Shown in pieces: positions 24,056 to 35,115 of a stretch of DNA of 64,000 nt. This DNA comes from Macrolepiota albuminosa (lineage: Eukaryota; Basidiomycota; Agaricomycetes; Agaricales; Agaricaceae): the NCBI GenBank assembly GCA_027475525.1, contig JAMWFC010000117.1, positions 2,218,183-2,282,182 of the forward strand. The letters are read 5' to 3'. The notes beneath the pieces are model-generated. The model ran no database searches. It was not told the DNA's origin and saw only the letters and a list, made by a program, of their open reading frames with translations. Numbering within the stretch: position 1 is the stretch's first letter; the number at the start of each line of letters is the position of its first letter. Both the position numbers and the translations under genes were made by a program.

Positions 24056-25115
24056 GACAAGTACTTCACCGACCATGACCCCCGCAGCCCTCCTGATGGA
24101 ACCGACCGGGACCCCGCCTTCTCCTTGTCCCCCGACAAAAAACTCCTCCTCCAGGACGGCTGCATCTACGTCCCGGATCACGCCTGACTCCGCTATGACG
24201 TCCTTCGTCAACACCACGACCATAAGCTCTGGGGACACCCTGGAATATGTAAGACCCTCCAGCTTATCTCCCAGACTTACTTTTGGCCAGGGTTGAAGAA
24301 GGATGTGACCCGCTACATTTGATCATATGAACCCTGCCTCCGGGCCAAGGTCTCCCAGCACCGACCATACGGACTCCTGAAACCCCTGCCGGTCGGACGA
24401 CGCCCCTGGTCCTCCATATCCCTGGACCACATCGTCGAACTCCCAGAATCTGAAGGGTTCGATGCCATTCTCGTCGTTGTGTGCAGGCTAACCAAACAGG
24501 GCATCTTCCTACCCTGCCACACCACGGATACCGCCCCGGACTTCGCCCAGCTGTTCCTCGAGCACGTCTTCGCCAAACATGGTTTCTACCCTGCCACACC
24601 ACGGATACCGCCCTGGACTTTGCCCAGCTGTTCCTCGAGCACGTCTTCACCAAACACGGACTCCCAGACGACATCGTCTCTGACCGTGGCCCACTCTTCG
24701 TATCCAAGTTTTGGACTTCCCTGTGTAAGGCACTTGAAGTAAAGACTAACCTCTCTACCGCCTACCACCCCGAAACCGACGGCCAAACCGAAAGGGTCAA
24801 CCAGTCTCTCGAGCAGTACCTCTGACTGTACGTCAACTACTTGCAGGACGACTGGCGCGCCGAGCTCCCCCTGGCCGAGTTCACCTACAACAACACACTG
24901 CACTCTGCTACCAGGATGTCACCCTTCTTTGCCAACAAAGGATACCACCCTCGACTGACGCTCTCGCTCCGGGACATCCCGTCGCATGCCACCCACAAAG
25001 TTGTCCAGGATCTCCAGTCCCTTCACGAGTTCCTCCGGGAGGAGATCGACACCGCAAACCAGGCCTATGCGAAACACGCTGACCGGAAACGGGAAGACAC
25101 CCCCAACTGGGCCCC
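24056..25115 (+). pseudogene. Element A Pol: integrase, left part, broken
   Basis: The zinc-binding amino-terminus (HHDHKLWGHPGICKTL then CLRAK) lies at about 24205-24345 with two stops. The catalytic core has [12 protein letters not shown] with its aspartate, then [14 protein letters not shown], then [20 protein letters not shown] with the glutamate. At 24506-24659 a 77-base segment is present twice and shifts frame; the two copies differ by five transitions. A TGA at about 24823 interrupts QYL/LYVNYL. The gene ends at 25115 where element B inserts within WAP; the last part is at 35859. Integrase joins element DNA to the host. Confidence 0.9.
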
Positions 25116-25837
25116 TGTCAGGTTCCGCTGAGTCGGGGGCTTTCCGGGAAAGCAACGCCCTTACAATGCGGACTTGACCCACGAATACTCGGGTGTCTGG
25201 AACTCCGGGGCTAGGACTCTGGGGTTCAAGACGAGGACAGGGGTAATCCCGGGATAGGGGACTAGAGTCCGGGGGTTTTGGGTTGGAGGTAACTGAGGTT
25301 AGAGGGGGTCGAGTCGTGAACCGGAGGTTCTAAGACGAGACCAAGTTAGTAAATCAAGAGTCGCAAAGTGCGTACCAAAACTTAGAGCACGCAAATACTT
25401 AGGCATGCCAGTCGAAGCGTACCAATCAAGGTGTACCAGTCAAGCAAAAGGGCACGCAATAACCAAAGTAACAGTGTATGTAATATCAAGACTGGCGAAT
25501 ACAACAGGGAGCTATGCTATAAGTACTATGGGGCTGGGTCTCGGGGTTCCGGGATGTCTGGGATGGGCTCCAGGGGTCATTGAGTAGCGGCAGGGGCTGC
25601 ATACCAGGATCGCGCGTGTGGGGCATGCGATCAATTGGCGCAGATAGAGCCGTGATGCGTGATGCGCAATGGCCGGGAATGAGTCGCGTGATCCGATCGT
25701 TGATCGGGGCTGGTGGCGGCTGATGGCGGTCCTTGATGCGCATGATGGCGGGGCATGTCCTGTGGGGTCGGAGGGAGGGTCCTGGAGGGTGTTCCGGAGG
25801 TGTCCCGGGGTAGGCCCGGAGGGAAGGGGTCGTGACA
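25116..25837 (-). repeat. 3' LTR of element B
   Basis: 722 bases, TGTCAGGTTCC to TCGTGACA on the plus strand, i.e. TGTCACGA to GAACCTGACA on the element strand. It lacks 21 bases present in the 5' LTR (around 35750-35771). Just inside (25838-25850) the element strand reads the purine run GAAGGGGAGGTGA, the likely polypurine tract. The antisense gene starts 126 bases farther in, so its promoter would be in or next to this LTR. Confidence 0.88.
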
Positions 25838-25963
25838 TCACCTCCCCTTCAGCGCTGAGACCCTCCAAGGCGCGCGTAGCCAGTGGTCCGGACCGGGGTC
25901 CAACCGTGGGATCCGGCACCTGACTTGCCACATATCGAAAAAATTTTACCGTCAAGTCCAACC

Positions 25964-27672
25964 ATGTCGCGTACGCCAACGCATTCCCCGACGCCCCCAC
26001 AAACCAACGAGGTCGCGCCCTTTATGGCCTGGGAGGCCCGGGATGCGCGGTATCGAGCCCGCCTGGACCAGGAGCGCGTGGCGGCGCTTGCACAACAACG
26101 TGAGTGCTTTCGCAATGGTCCGCTTACCGTGGCTGACTTTTCCCCTTCAGAACAACGATCTTCCCCCGCTCTGGAGGCGGGTCCCAGCCGTCTTCCGGAG
26201 CCTGCCTCTAGTGGCCCCCCGGCGTCGTCATCCGGTTGTCCCATGCCTACCTTCGCGCGGATGACCGTCCGCCCCCCGCGCCCACCTCCTCCTCCTCGTC
26301 CTAGGCTGACCGCCTCTCGTTTTCGCCGTTCCGGGATGGCGGTGGGGGCCATTTCTGAAGTCCCGGCGGACCGGCATGTTGCGTGGGAGGAGGTCTCACA
26401 GGAATCCTTTAGGGAAGCCCTGGAGAGGCCCCAGGGCTTGCCTCCTCATGCCTGGTGTGTGAGCAACGGGCCGGTAAGTAACCTTGCACCTCTGGTTTCG
26501 TTGCTGACCTCAGCGCAGTGTCTGCACTGTGCCCGCTGGGGGGTGATGTGCCTTTTCGAGGTCCCGGGCCCTTCGTCCCGCTGGGACACGTCTGTGTGCA
26601 AGGTGTGCCGCCTCAATCACGAACGATGTTCCGTGTCGGCGTTGTGGAGGGCGTGTTGCGTCGCGAGGGAACAGGGGTGGCCGCTCGGGGGGATTACCCG
26701 GAGGATGGGAGTTGAGGAGAGGGATTGGGTGGCGGAGCCGGAGGGGGAGCTACAGGCGGTGCCCGCGGGGGGTTCAGGAGGGGAATCGGGGAGCGGGGGT
26801 GCCATTCAGGTGGGGGGCCGGGGCCGGCCCGTGGTCCTTATCATGCGCCGGGTGACCTGGGCCGGGGGGAGTTGGGAGGGGCACGGCGGACGCCCTGACA
26901 AGGGAAAGCGGCAGGAGCCTGTCCCCCAGGCCTTCCAAGAGGGCGCGTCTGCCCTCTGAGACCCCGTCCCCGGCCTCTCCCGTGCGCGTTTTCCCGGCAG
27001 TGTTCTCTCCACTGTCTGGGCAACCTTTGGGCGTCGAGGTAAGGGAGTTGCAAGCGCGTCTGGAGCGGGCCGACCGGGAGAGGGAGGAGGCGGCGCTATG
27101 GCAGGGATTGGAGGAGGATCGCGAGGTGGCCCTCCGGGAGTTGGGGGAGGCGAGGGTGGCGCGGGGGGAGGCCGAGGCCCGGCTGGACACCATGGGGGCC
27201 AGGCTGGAGCAGGGGCTAGGGCTCCCGGGGCAGGGTCCCTCGGGGCTGGTCGAGGCTCTGCGCCGAGACGTAGTGATCGGGCGCATGGCCTCCCTAAGTG
27301 AGTACTCCCCTTCTTGTGGCTGGGCTGGTACTGATATCTCCAGGCTGGGCCTGGGAGCATCGCCTGCTCCTGGACGGAGTGGCCGCGGCGTTTGCCTCCT
27401 TGCAGGAGGGGCTGCAGTCCAGAGCGGGAAGCCCCGGGGTGGAGCAGGGTCTGGACCTGCTGGGGAGGCTGGTGACCACGCACCGCCAGAGGAACGTCCC
27501 AGCCCTGGGATCGTGGTTTGAGCGGGTCCTGGACGAGGGCGAGCAGCTCCCGTCGTGGGACCAGCTGGCAGAGGAAGTCTTGCAGGAGCACGGTCCAGAG
27601 GGAATGGGGGAGGCCTTCCGGGGCTGGCCGAGAGGAGGGGAGGGTGAGGATGGTTCGGGGCCCCAGCTCTAA
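25964..27672 (+). CDS. Element B antisense gene: paired CX2CX6C cluster plus coiled coil
   Basis: Opposite to B gag-pol, between chromodomain and 3' LTR, convergent with pol (whose stop is at 27953). ATG 25964 (MSRTPTHSP). Exons 25964-26099, 26151-26473, 26519-27297 and 27344-27672; introns of 51, 45 and 46 bases have GTGAGT or GTAAGT donors and CAG ends. Exon 3 opens with CLHCARWGVMC, a 15-residue linker, then CKVCRLNHERC: two CX2CX6C halves, like a fungal Zn2Cys6 binuclear cluster but without its usual basic residues. Then a basic PSKRARLP and a long charged coiled coil (RELQARLERADREREEAAL). The tail ends GEDGSGPQL. Relative to copy A an 8-base shortfall near 26915-26945 shifts frame, so B's copy may be damaged. 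A DNA-binding or dimeric regulator is inferred, not shown. Confidence 0.72.
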
Positions 27673-27952
27673 GGGCCCCCGTTTCCTTTCTGTTTTTTCT
27701 TTCTTGACATTGCTGGTTTCGTTTCCATAGTTCCTGCCTTTGTAATATTTGTAATTATAGAAAATGTATATACTTCGGTCTGTTCGAGTGAGTAAAAGGA
27801 AAGGTAATGTGGCGAGAAAGCGAGAGACCTTGCCCGACTCCAGGACACTACTACGAAGAGGTACTGAGAGAGAGTGAGTTGTGGAAAAGGAAAGCGGAAA
27901 GTATACATGGGAGTTGAATCCCTACTGAGCCCAGAGGCGGGGGTTACGCCCA
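27673..27952. other. Convergent 3' spacer between antisense gene and pol of B
   Basis: About 280 bases between the two stop codons. It contains T-rich stretches and a TTGTAATATTTGTAATTATAG-like region (27740-27760) where both transcripts could end. No ORF of note. The matching region in A is 36319-36594. Confidence 0.5.
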
Positions 27953-29392
27953 CTACTGCCGTCTGTGTGTCCTGCGCCCGGGAAGGTCGTTTTCCGAGTG
28001 CCGTTGTTGGAAGTCCCGGAGTTTGTCGAGGGCGCCTTCGAGGTTTCGGTGCGGTTCCCAAGTGTTGTCCTCCAGGCCGTATCCCTTCCACCGTACAAGG
28101 AAGTGGGGTCGTCCACGAATGTCCCGGGAGTCGAGGATGTCTTCAACCTCGTAATGGTACTCGTCCTTGACCTCGACCGGGGGAGGGGGCTCGGGGCGCT
28201 GTTCAGGGAAGGGATCCGGGGGGTGTCGCTCCAGGAGGCGGACGTGGAAAACCGGGTGCAGACCTTTTAGTCCCGGGGGAAGCTCGATCTTATAGGCGTG
28301 GGATGAGACCTTCTTCAATACTTTGAACGGGCCGAGACGCTTGTGATTGAGTTTTGGGGAGGGCTGGCAGGTGCAGAGGTGTCGTCGATCTAACCATACC
28401 TTTGTCCCGGGGGTCCAGTCGGGGGTGTCTTCCCGTTTCTGGTCAGCGTGTTTCACGTAGGCCCAGTTCGCAGTGTTGATCTCTTCCCGGAGAAACTCGT
28501 GAAGGGATTGGAGATCCCGGGCGACCTCGTGGGCGGCGTGCGACGGGATGTCCCAGAGCGAGAGTGTCAGTCGAGGGTGGTATCCCTTGTTGGCAAAGAA
28601 AGGGGATACCCCGGTGGCAGAGTGCGGCGTGTTGTTGTAGGTGAACTCGGCCAGGGGGAGCTCGGCACGCCAGTTGTCCTGTAAGTAGTTGACATACAGT
28701 CGGAGGTACTGCTCAAGAGACTGGTTGACCCTTTTGGTTTGGCCGTCAGTTTTGGGGTGGTAGGCGGTAGAGAGGTTAGTCTTTACTTCAAGTGCCTTAC
28801 ACAGGGAAGTCCAAAACTTGGACACGAAGAGAGGGCTATGGTCAGAGACGATGTTGTCCGGGAGTCCATGTTTGGCGAAGACGTGCTCGAGGAACAGCCG
28901 GGCGAAGTCCAGGGCGGTGTCCGTGGTGTGGCAGGGTAGGAAGATGCCCTGTTTGGTTAGCCTGCACACAACGACGAGAATGGCATCGAACTCTTCAGAC
29001 TCTGGGAGTTCAACGATGTGGTCCAGGGATATGGAGGACTAGGGGCGTTGTCCGACTGGCAGGGGTTTCAGGAGTCCGTATGGTCGGTGTTGGGGGACCT
29101 TGGCCCGGAGGCAGGGTTCACATGATCGAATGTAGCGGGTCACGTCCTTCTTCAACCCTGGCCAAAAGTAAGTCCGGGAGATCAGCTAGAGAGTCTTACG
29201 TATCCCAGGGTGTCCCCGGAGCTTGTGATCGTGGTGTTGACGGAGGACGTCGTAGCGGAGTCGGGCGTGATCCGGGACGTAGATGCAGCCGTCCCGGAGG
29301 AGGAGTTTTTCATCGGGGTACAAGGAGAAGGCGGGGTCCCGGTCGGTTCCGTCGGAAGAGTTTTGGGGGTCGTGATCGGTGAAGTACTTGTC
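27953..29392 (-). pseudogene. Element B Pol: integrase with carboxy-terminal chromodomain
   Basis: The core is intact over 338 codons (27953-28969): [53 protein letters not shown], the GPY/F-type end WLDRRHL with [19 protein letters not shown], then a chromodomain [20 protein letters not shown] followed by [20 protein letters not shown], with the usual aromatic residues. Upstream (29000-29390) the zinc-binding HHCC part is readable (GHPGI, SCEPCLRAK) but has stops. A TGA at 29393 separates it from RNase H, as in A. Chromodomains of this class bind methylated histone H3 and steer integration to heterochromatin; this fits the nested setting. Confidence 0.92.
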
Positions 29393-31024
29393 TCAGGGAG
29401 CGCGGCGGATCTGGTTCAGGGTTCCTTTGTTGTTTAAGATCAGTACAGCATTCAGATGTTCGGGAGGAATCACCACGTGATGATTGAACGCATTGCATTC
29501 CGCCTCAAATGACTTCTTGGGGTAGACGTCCGGTCGATGGGTGAGGGCATCGGGCTTGGCGCCAAGTCGTCCCGGGCAGTACTGGATCGTGAAGTCGTAT
29601 TCCAAGAGGATCTTGGACCATCGGGCCTGTCGTCGACTGAGTTGCTTGGTCGTGGTGAAGTACTGCAGGTTATTATGATCCGAATAGACCTGGATCCGGT
29701 GCCGGGCTCCCTCGAGGTAGGCCCGCCATTGCTTGAAGGCTTCGACAATGGCGAGGAGTTCCTTGTTGTAAATGTCGTAGTTGAGCTCGGCGTCAATCAT
29801 GGACCGGGTGTAGAAAGCGATTGGCTGGGGCTCCCCACCGTCAGACTCCATCTGTGAGAGGATCCTGGCAATGGCGTAGTCGGACGCGTCACATTCCAGG
29901 ATGATCGGGAGGGCCAGGTCGTAGTGCCAGAGTACCAGGGCAACTGTGAAAGCCTCCTTGAGCAGGTTAAAGACGCCCTGGCACTTACTGTCCCAGTTCC
30001 AGGCGGTGTCCTTACGCACGAGCCGGTTGAGGGGTTTCGTGATCCCAGAGTAGTTGTCTATAAACCTCCGGTAGAAGTTAGCGAAACCCAGGAAGGACTG
30101 TACTTCCTTCACGTTCCGGGGCTGCGGCCAGTTGACGATGGCCTCGACCTTGTGGGGGTCCATGCGAACGCCGTTCGGGGATACAATGACGCCAAGATAC
30201 TCAACCTCTTCCATATGGAATGAACACTTCTCAGGCTTGGCGTGGAGGTTGTGCTCCCGGAGGCGTTCGAGGACTTGCCGGACATGCTTCTGGTGATCCT
30301 CCGGTGAGTCAGAATAAATGAGGATGTCGTCCAGGTAGACGATCACAAAGACGTCGCTCATGTCGTGGAAGATGTCGTTCATGAAGTATTGGAACGTGGC
30401 GGGGGAGTTAGTCATTCCGAAAGGCATCACAAGGTACTCAAACAGACCATACCGCGTGCGGAACGCGGTTTTCCACTCGTGTCCCGGGGCGATGCGGACG
30501 TTGTTGTAACCGGAGCGGAGGTCGATCTTCGTATAAACCTTGGCACTGCGGAGTCGATCGACCAGATCGCCAATGAGCAGGAGCGGGTAGCGGTTCTTCT
30601 TGGTGATCTTATTGAGTCCCCGGTAGTCGACACAGAGTCAGAGCGAGCCGTCCTTCTTCTTGGCGAATAGAACCGGGGCTCCGGCGGCGGAGGCGGAGGG
30701 TCGGATGAATCCCTTACCGAGCATTTCGTCGAGGTAGTCCTTGAGAGCCCGGAGTTCGACCTCTGACATGTTGTAGACCTTGCCAAAAGGGGGGGTGGCT
30801 CCTTCCTCGAGGTCGATGGTGTGATCATAGGGGCGGTGAGGGGGGATCTCCTTGGCGTCTCCTTCGGAGAATACGTCAGCGAACTCGTGATACTCCGGGG
30901 GAACTACTTCTCGGAGGATTTGCTCCTTGGTTTTCTTTTCCGGGGGAATAGCGTCCCCTCGTAGATGTTCTTCCGGGAGAGAAGGCAAGGTGTGCAGCTG
31001 AAACATGGGAGTTCCATCCCTCAT
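29393..31024 (-). pseudogene. Element B Pol: reverse transcriptase and RNase H
   Basis: Starts with the pre-RT segment ([51 protein letters not shown]). One TGA at about 30636 replaces the CGA seen in A. RT continues with [34 protein letters not shown] and an intact catalytic [10 protein letters not shown]. RNase H follows: [39 protein letters not shown]. It ends RRAP then TGA. Unlike A, the active sites are conserved, so only nonsense codons block it. Confidence 0.92.
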
Positions 31025-32406
31025 GAGGCGGGCAAAGGGGGCGGCCCCAATGATCCTAATGTCGAGGGCGCTCGGGTCGATCGGGGTCGCGGAAGCATTG
31101 GCCGGAGCAGGTGTGACGCATGTCTGAGACCAGCAGGGGTAGTTCGGCCCTTTGTACTTGTTCCGAGGAATGTTTGGGGGTCGATCGGGGGCCTTGCTGT
31201 CTGAGACCAGCAGGGGTAGTTCGGCCCTTTGTACTTGTTCCGAGGAATGTTTGGGGGTCGATCGGGGGCCTTGCGGTCTCGGATGGGCATGGGGGGCATG
31301 GCAGTCGTCCCGGGGGTGTCAGGCGTCAGGTCGTTCCCTAGGGCCTGGAGGTGCACGGCGGTCGAGAAGTGGTCTTTGGGTCCCAGGAAGGTCATGGTGA
31401 GCGTCCTCCAATCGATGTCAGGGTTCGTGTCGCGCAGCCAGGGTAGTCCCAGCACCATCGGGGTCGATTCGTGAAGTCGCGTGACCAGGAAGTCGGAGGT
31501 GAACTCGTAGTTGTTGTCCAGGGTCACGTGTCCCGAGTGAGACCTCTGGATGGGGCCGGAGGAGGAGGGGATGCCGTCGAGGCGTTGCAGGCAGAGGGGC
31601 TGGACAAGGGAGTCGTGGGGGAGGTCGAGAGCGTCGCTGATGAAAACTCCGGTGGCTCCGCTGTCGATGAGGGCCGATATCGGTCCTGGGGCGCCGTCCA
31701 GCCTGGCATTGATGACAAAGGATTGGGATGAACGGGACTGGAGTCCGGGGGGTGATGGGGGCCCGTCCTTTGGGATAGGGTCCGGAGAGTGGGGGATGTC
31801 GAAGGGGAGTTGCTGGTCGTCGGGCATCGGATCCCGGGTCAGGCGAAGGGTGAGATGTCGCCAATCGATGCGGGGGTTGGTGTCTCGGAGCCATGGAAGC
31901 CCTAGGACCAGGGGTGTGGAAGGGTAAAGCTTGGTTATCAACATCCGGAGGGTGTGAGTCTGTCCGTTGGCGAAAGTAACGGGCATACGCATGAAATGAG
32001 TGATGTCCCCCGCCGTAGAGGTGTCTCCATTGAAGAGGCAGAGCCGTACCAGGACCGGGAGTCGCTGAGCGGGTTCTGGGGCGGAGGTAGACCATGCTTC
32101 GTCGATGAATTTGTTGGTGGCGCCACTGTCAATGAGGGTGTCGAGAGGGGTTCCGGAGGGGGTGAGGCAGGTTTTGAAGAGGAGGGAGTGTGAAGAGTGG
32201 GAGGGTAGGTAAGCCGTGAGGGTGTCCTGTATGAGTGTCGTAGAGCAAAGATGTGAGACTGGGGCAGAGAAGACGTCGGGGTTGATTCCGCGATTTAGAG
32301 CGTCTTCTGGGTCTAAATCGCCGGGTCGTTTTCCGAATACTCGTAGGTGGCATCCTCCCCTTCGAAGGTCCAGGTGGCACGTCCCATGACCTGTCGTTTG
32401 GGGCAC
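31025..32406 (-). CDS. Element B Pol amino-terminus: two retropepsin domains in tandem
   Basis: A long frame in -1 to gag. Repeat 1: [16 protein letters not shown], then [16 protein letters not shown]. Repeat 2: [16 protein letters not shown], then [17 protein letters not shown]. The two repeats are clearly diverged from each other, while each matches its counterpart in A, so the duplication predates both copies. The downstream frame is lost at an exact 77-base tandem duplication (31121-31197 repeated at 31198-31274). Deleting one unit puts this ORF in frame with RT, so the break may be an assembly artefact. Confidence 0.88.
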
Positions 32407-34041
32407 TCGGAGATAAAATGGTCTTTCTCACCACAGAGTATGCAGACGCCCTCCCTTCTCCGTCGTTCCTGCACATCCGTCAGGACTTCGATCCAGGGCC
32501 ATCTCTTCTTTTGAAGCCGGTTGGCCTGGAGGGCCTCCTCGTCTCGTTCGTCGTTGAGGTCGAAGTCTTCGGGGTCTTCTGGGGGTTCCTCGGGGCTTGG
32601 CGCATCGCCCGGGTCGTGGGCGGCCACGGTGGCATTGAGTTGGGCCTGGGGGTGGGCGCCGCTGCCGGGGTTAGCATTGGGCGGGCCGCGACTCACCAGA
32701 GGTCGGCCGCCAGGGAACGCGGGAGGGCCAGGGTTCCGACCTTGGGGGTTGGAGGCTTTGCCGGAGGGCCAAGGGGGTCCTCCTCTAGGGTTCCAAGGGG
32801 GTCAGGAATTTGAATACTCGCTGCGGTCTTCCCAGTAGCGTTGGTCGATCTGCATGACGAGGGCCTTGTATCCGTCGTAGGAGGGTTGTTTCGGGACGAG
32901 TCGGAGGATATCCTTGATGCATTGTGGCAGGGCACGGCGGAGGGCGTACCGGAGGGCGTATCGGAGGGCGCTGTAGTTCCAACCTGTTTCATAAGCTTCC
33001 TTCTCAAAACGTACGATAAAGGTGGTGAAACATTCTTCTGAGCGCATCCGTAGTTCCAACCTGTTTCATAAGCTTCCTTCTCAAAACGTACGATAAAGGT
33101 GGTGAAACATTCTTCTGAGCGCATCCGAGGTTGAAGAGGTTGTCCTCGGCTTTGGCCACGGTGTCGTAGATTCCGAACTTCCCGGAGAATTCGTCGACGA
33201 AGGCTTGCCAGCGAGCGAGTGCCGGGTTGTTGGGGTCAAACTGGATGAGGGCCATGTAGTGATCGAAGGCGATCCCCTGGAGGTACGATGCGGCAAAGGC
33301 CACCCAGGAGCTGTCAACCTGAAACGTGAGCGGCTTTGCCTGAAATGTATTGAGACACTGAGTGAGGAAGGTACGCCATTTTCAGGGGTCCTGGCCCGTG
33401 AAAGCATCGGGCTTTTGAATGTCCAGTTGTCCTTTGCGGGCGAGGGCGTCGCGAGTGTCGTCCGGTCCGGCAGCGTTGCGGGGAGGGGGGCCAGCATTGT
33501 AATAGTAGTAGTAGTGATTACCCCCCCCTCCTTGAGGAGGAAAAGCACCAAGGGCGGGGCCCCACCCGCCAGGAGGTCCTCCTCCGGGTGGCTCACCTGG
33601 AGGTCCACACCCAGGAGGCCCGTTGTCCCAAGGAGGTTCGTTCCTGCCAGGAGGGGGCCCGGGTCTCCACGCAGGGAGTGGCGGAGGTGGAGGGCCTGGG
33701 AGTCGTCCTCGGGTTCGTTCCTGCCAGGAGGGGGCCCGGGTCTCCACGCAGGGAGTGGCGGAGGTGGAGGGCCTGGGAGTCGTCCTCGAGATTTGGCTGG
33801 GGGTGGCGGAGGTGGTCGGGGAGGGTTCGGCGGTGTCGGGTCGGGCGGAGGGGGGTTGGGTGCTGGGTCGGGTACTGGGTTGCGCGGGGGACGTTCAACC
33901 CGGGAGGGTCGTGCTTGTATCGGGGGTCGCGGGGGGTTTTGTAGGTCAAAGTGGGGTGGCGGAGCCACGCGTAAGCTCGTCAATGTAGCACAGCGTGTCG
34001 TCCGTGCTAGGGGTGTCCGCGTGGGGTCGGGCGTTGTCTGT
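32313..34041 (-). pseudogene. Element B Gag: proline-rich region, capsid, CCHC knuckle
   Basis: Follows ORF1 after the shared TGA (34042-34044). A proline-rich stretch (33600-33980) is interrupted by an exact 77-base duplication at 33635-33788. The capsid reads SYLQGIAFDHYMALIQFDPN and ARWQAFVDEFSGKFGIYDT, loses one base near 33130, and is duplicated over 77 bases at 32973-33126. The knuckle [14 protein letters not shown] is at about 32396-32437. The ORF ends SENDPAI at 32313, overlapping the pol frame. Removing the two duplications restores most of the frame. Confidence 0.85.
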
Positions 34042-35085
34042 TCATGGGAGGGGTTCCAGGGGTCTTTGGGGCTGTCCCCAGGTCTCGAAGGTACTAGAAA
34101 CGGAGTTAGCCCTGCGGCGAGTTGACAAGTCTACCGTGCGGGCCGCGGGTTGATCAAAGAGGCCTCCAGCTGGATTGAGGGACCGCAACATGGCTGAGGC
34201 GTTTTGTCATTCTTCCCGTTGTCGTTGTTCCGGAGTGGGGACCGTGGAGGCTGCCAGGGCTGCTGGGGCCGGTTCCGGGAGTTCCCGTCGAATGTGAATT
34301 GAGCGACCTGGGTCCGCGGAGTTGTTGAGGGGCCGAGGAGAGGGGGACGCATGGACTTCGTTGAGCAGTTGCTGTAATTCTTCCCGGAGGATCGTATTGC
34401 GCCTATACTTTACCATGGTTTGCTCCGGGAGTTCTCCTCGCGTGAGGCGATCCCCGAATTTGACCAGGCAGTGAGCCCATTCCTCCAGAGTGCCTTCGAA
34501 GTCGTCGTGTCCGAATTCCACGAGCAGCGTTCTTGTCCGTTGCGCAAAGTCCTCCGGTGAGATCCTGAAAGAGCGGAGTACCTCGTCCCGTTGCCGTTCA
34601 TACTCTTTGAGGCGTCGTCGTCCCATTGGCGAGGGAGGGGTTCGAGCGGGTGGAGCGGCGGCTAGGTAATGACGAGGAGGGTAGTCGGGGTAGGGGGGTC
34701 CTCGGGGTTCTCGGGGTTGGGGGACGGGGCGCTGATAACCGTAGTAGGGGGTAGGCGCAAAGGGGCCCTCGCTGGGGGAAATCGGGCGAGGTCCACTGGG
34801 TACAGGTGGGGTCTCCGGCAGGCCCCCGGGGATGCTCCGGTATGAGGAGACCTCCACGGGTCGTGCCATGGCTAAGTTGGGTGGAGGGGCCCAGCTGGCT
34901 GAGGGCCCCAGGTCGTAGAGGGACGGGTCGGGGGCCCAGTGGCGGTGGAGGTATTGAGGTTCGTACAGGAGAGGTGGATAGATGGGGCAGGGGGTCTGCA
35001 CGGAGTAGTGATCGGGTACCGGGCATCCGTAAGGGTCGGTCTGGTACCCCGTGGGGTAGTAAGTGTGAGTATACGTAGCCATCAA
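34042..35085 (-). pseudogene. Element B ORF1: proline/tyrosine-rich protein upstream of Gag
   Basis: Starts MMATYTHTYYPTGYQ at 35085 and is open for 292 codons to TGA 34207. There copy A has CAA, so the ancestral codon was probably CGA, which decays to either by a CpG transition. Reading on, it reaches the TGA at 34042-34044 shared with A. The carboxy half has helices (RRRLKEYERQRDEVLRSFRI, KYRRNTILREELQQLLNEV). No domain recognised. Position before Gag and conservation in two copies suggest a real element protein. Confidence 0.65.
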
Positions 35086-35102
35086 GAACGGTGTAAGAAG
35101 GG

Positions 35103-35115
35103 AGTCTTGATATTA
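35103..35115 (-). promoter_or_regulatory. Self-complementary primer-binding site of element B
   Basis: On the element strand TAATATCAAGACT abuts the 5' LTR (35116). The exact reverse complement, AGTCTTGATATTA, is inside that LTR (plus-strand 35481-35493), so all 13 bases can pair in the transcript. This is the arrangement expected of self-primed Tf1-like elements. Confidence 0.78.

Noticed and set aside
25883..25963. Upstream extension of the antisense ORF to 25883.
   Set aside because: The text before ATG 25964 is not conserved as protein between A and B; 25964 matches the start in A (38292).
26519..26629. Calling the paired CX2CX6C a true Zn2Cys6 transcription-factor domain.
   Set aside because: The spacing of each half fits, but the linker is 15 residues and the basic residues typical after the second cysteine are missing; only a Zn2Cys6-like label is justified.
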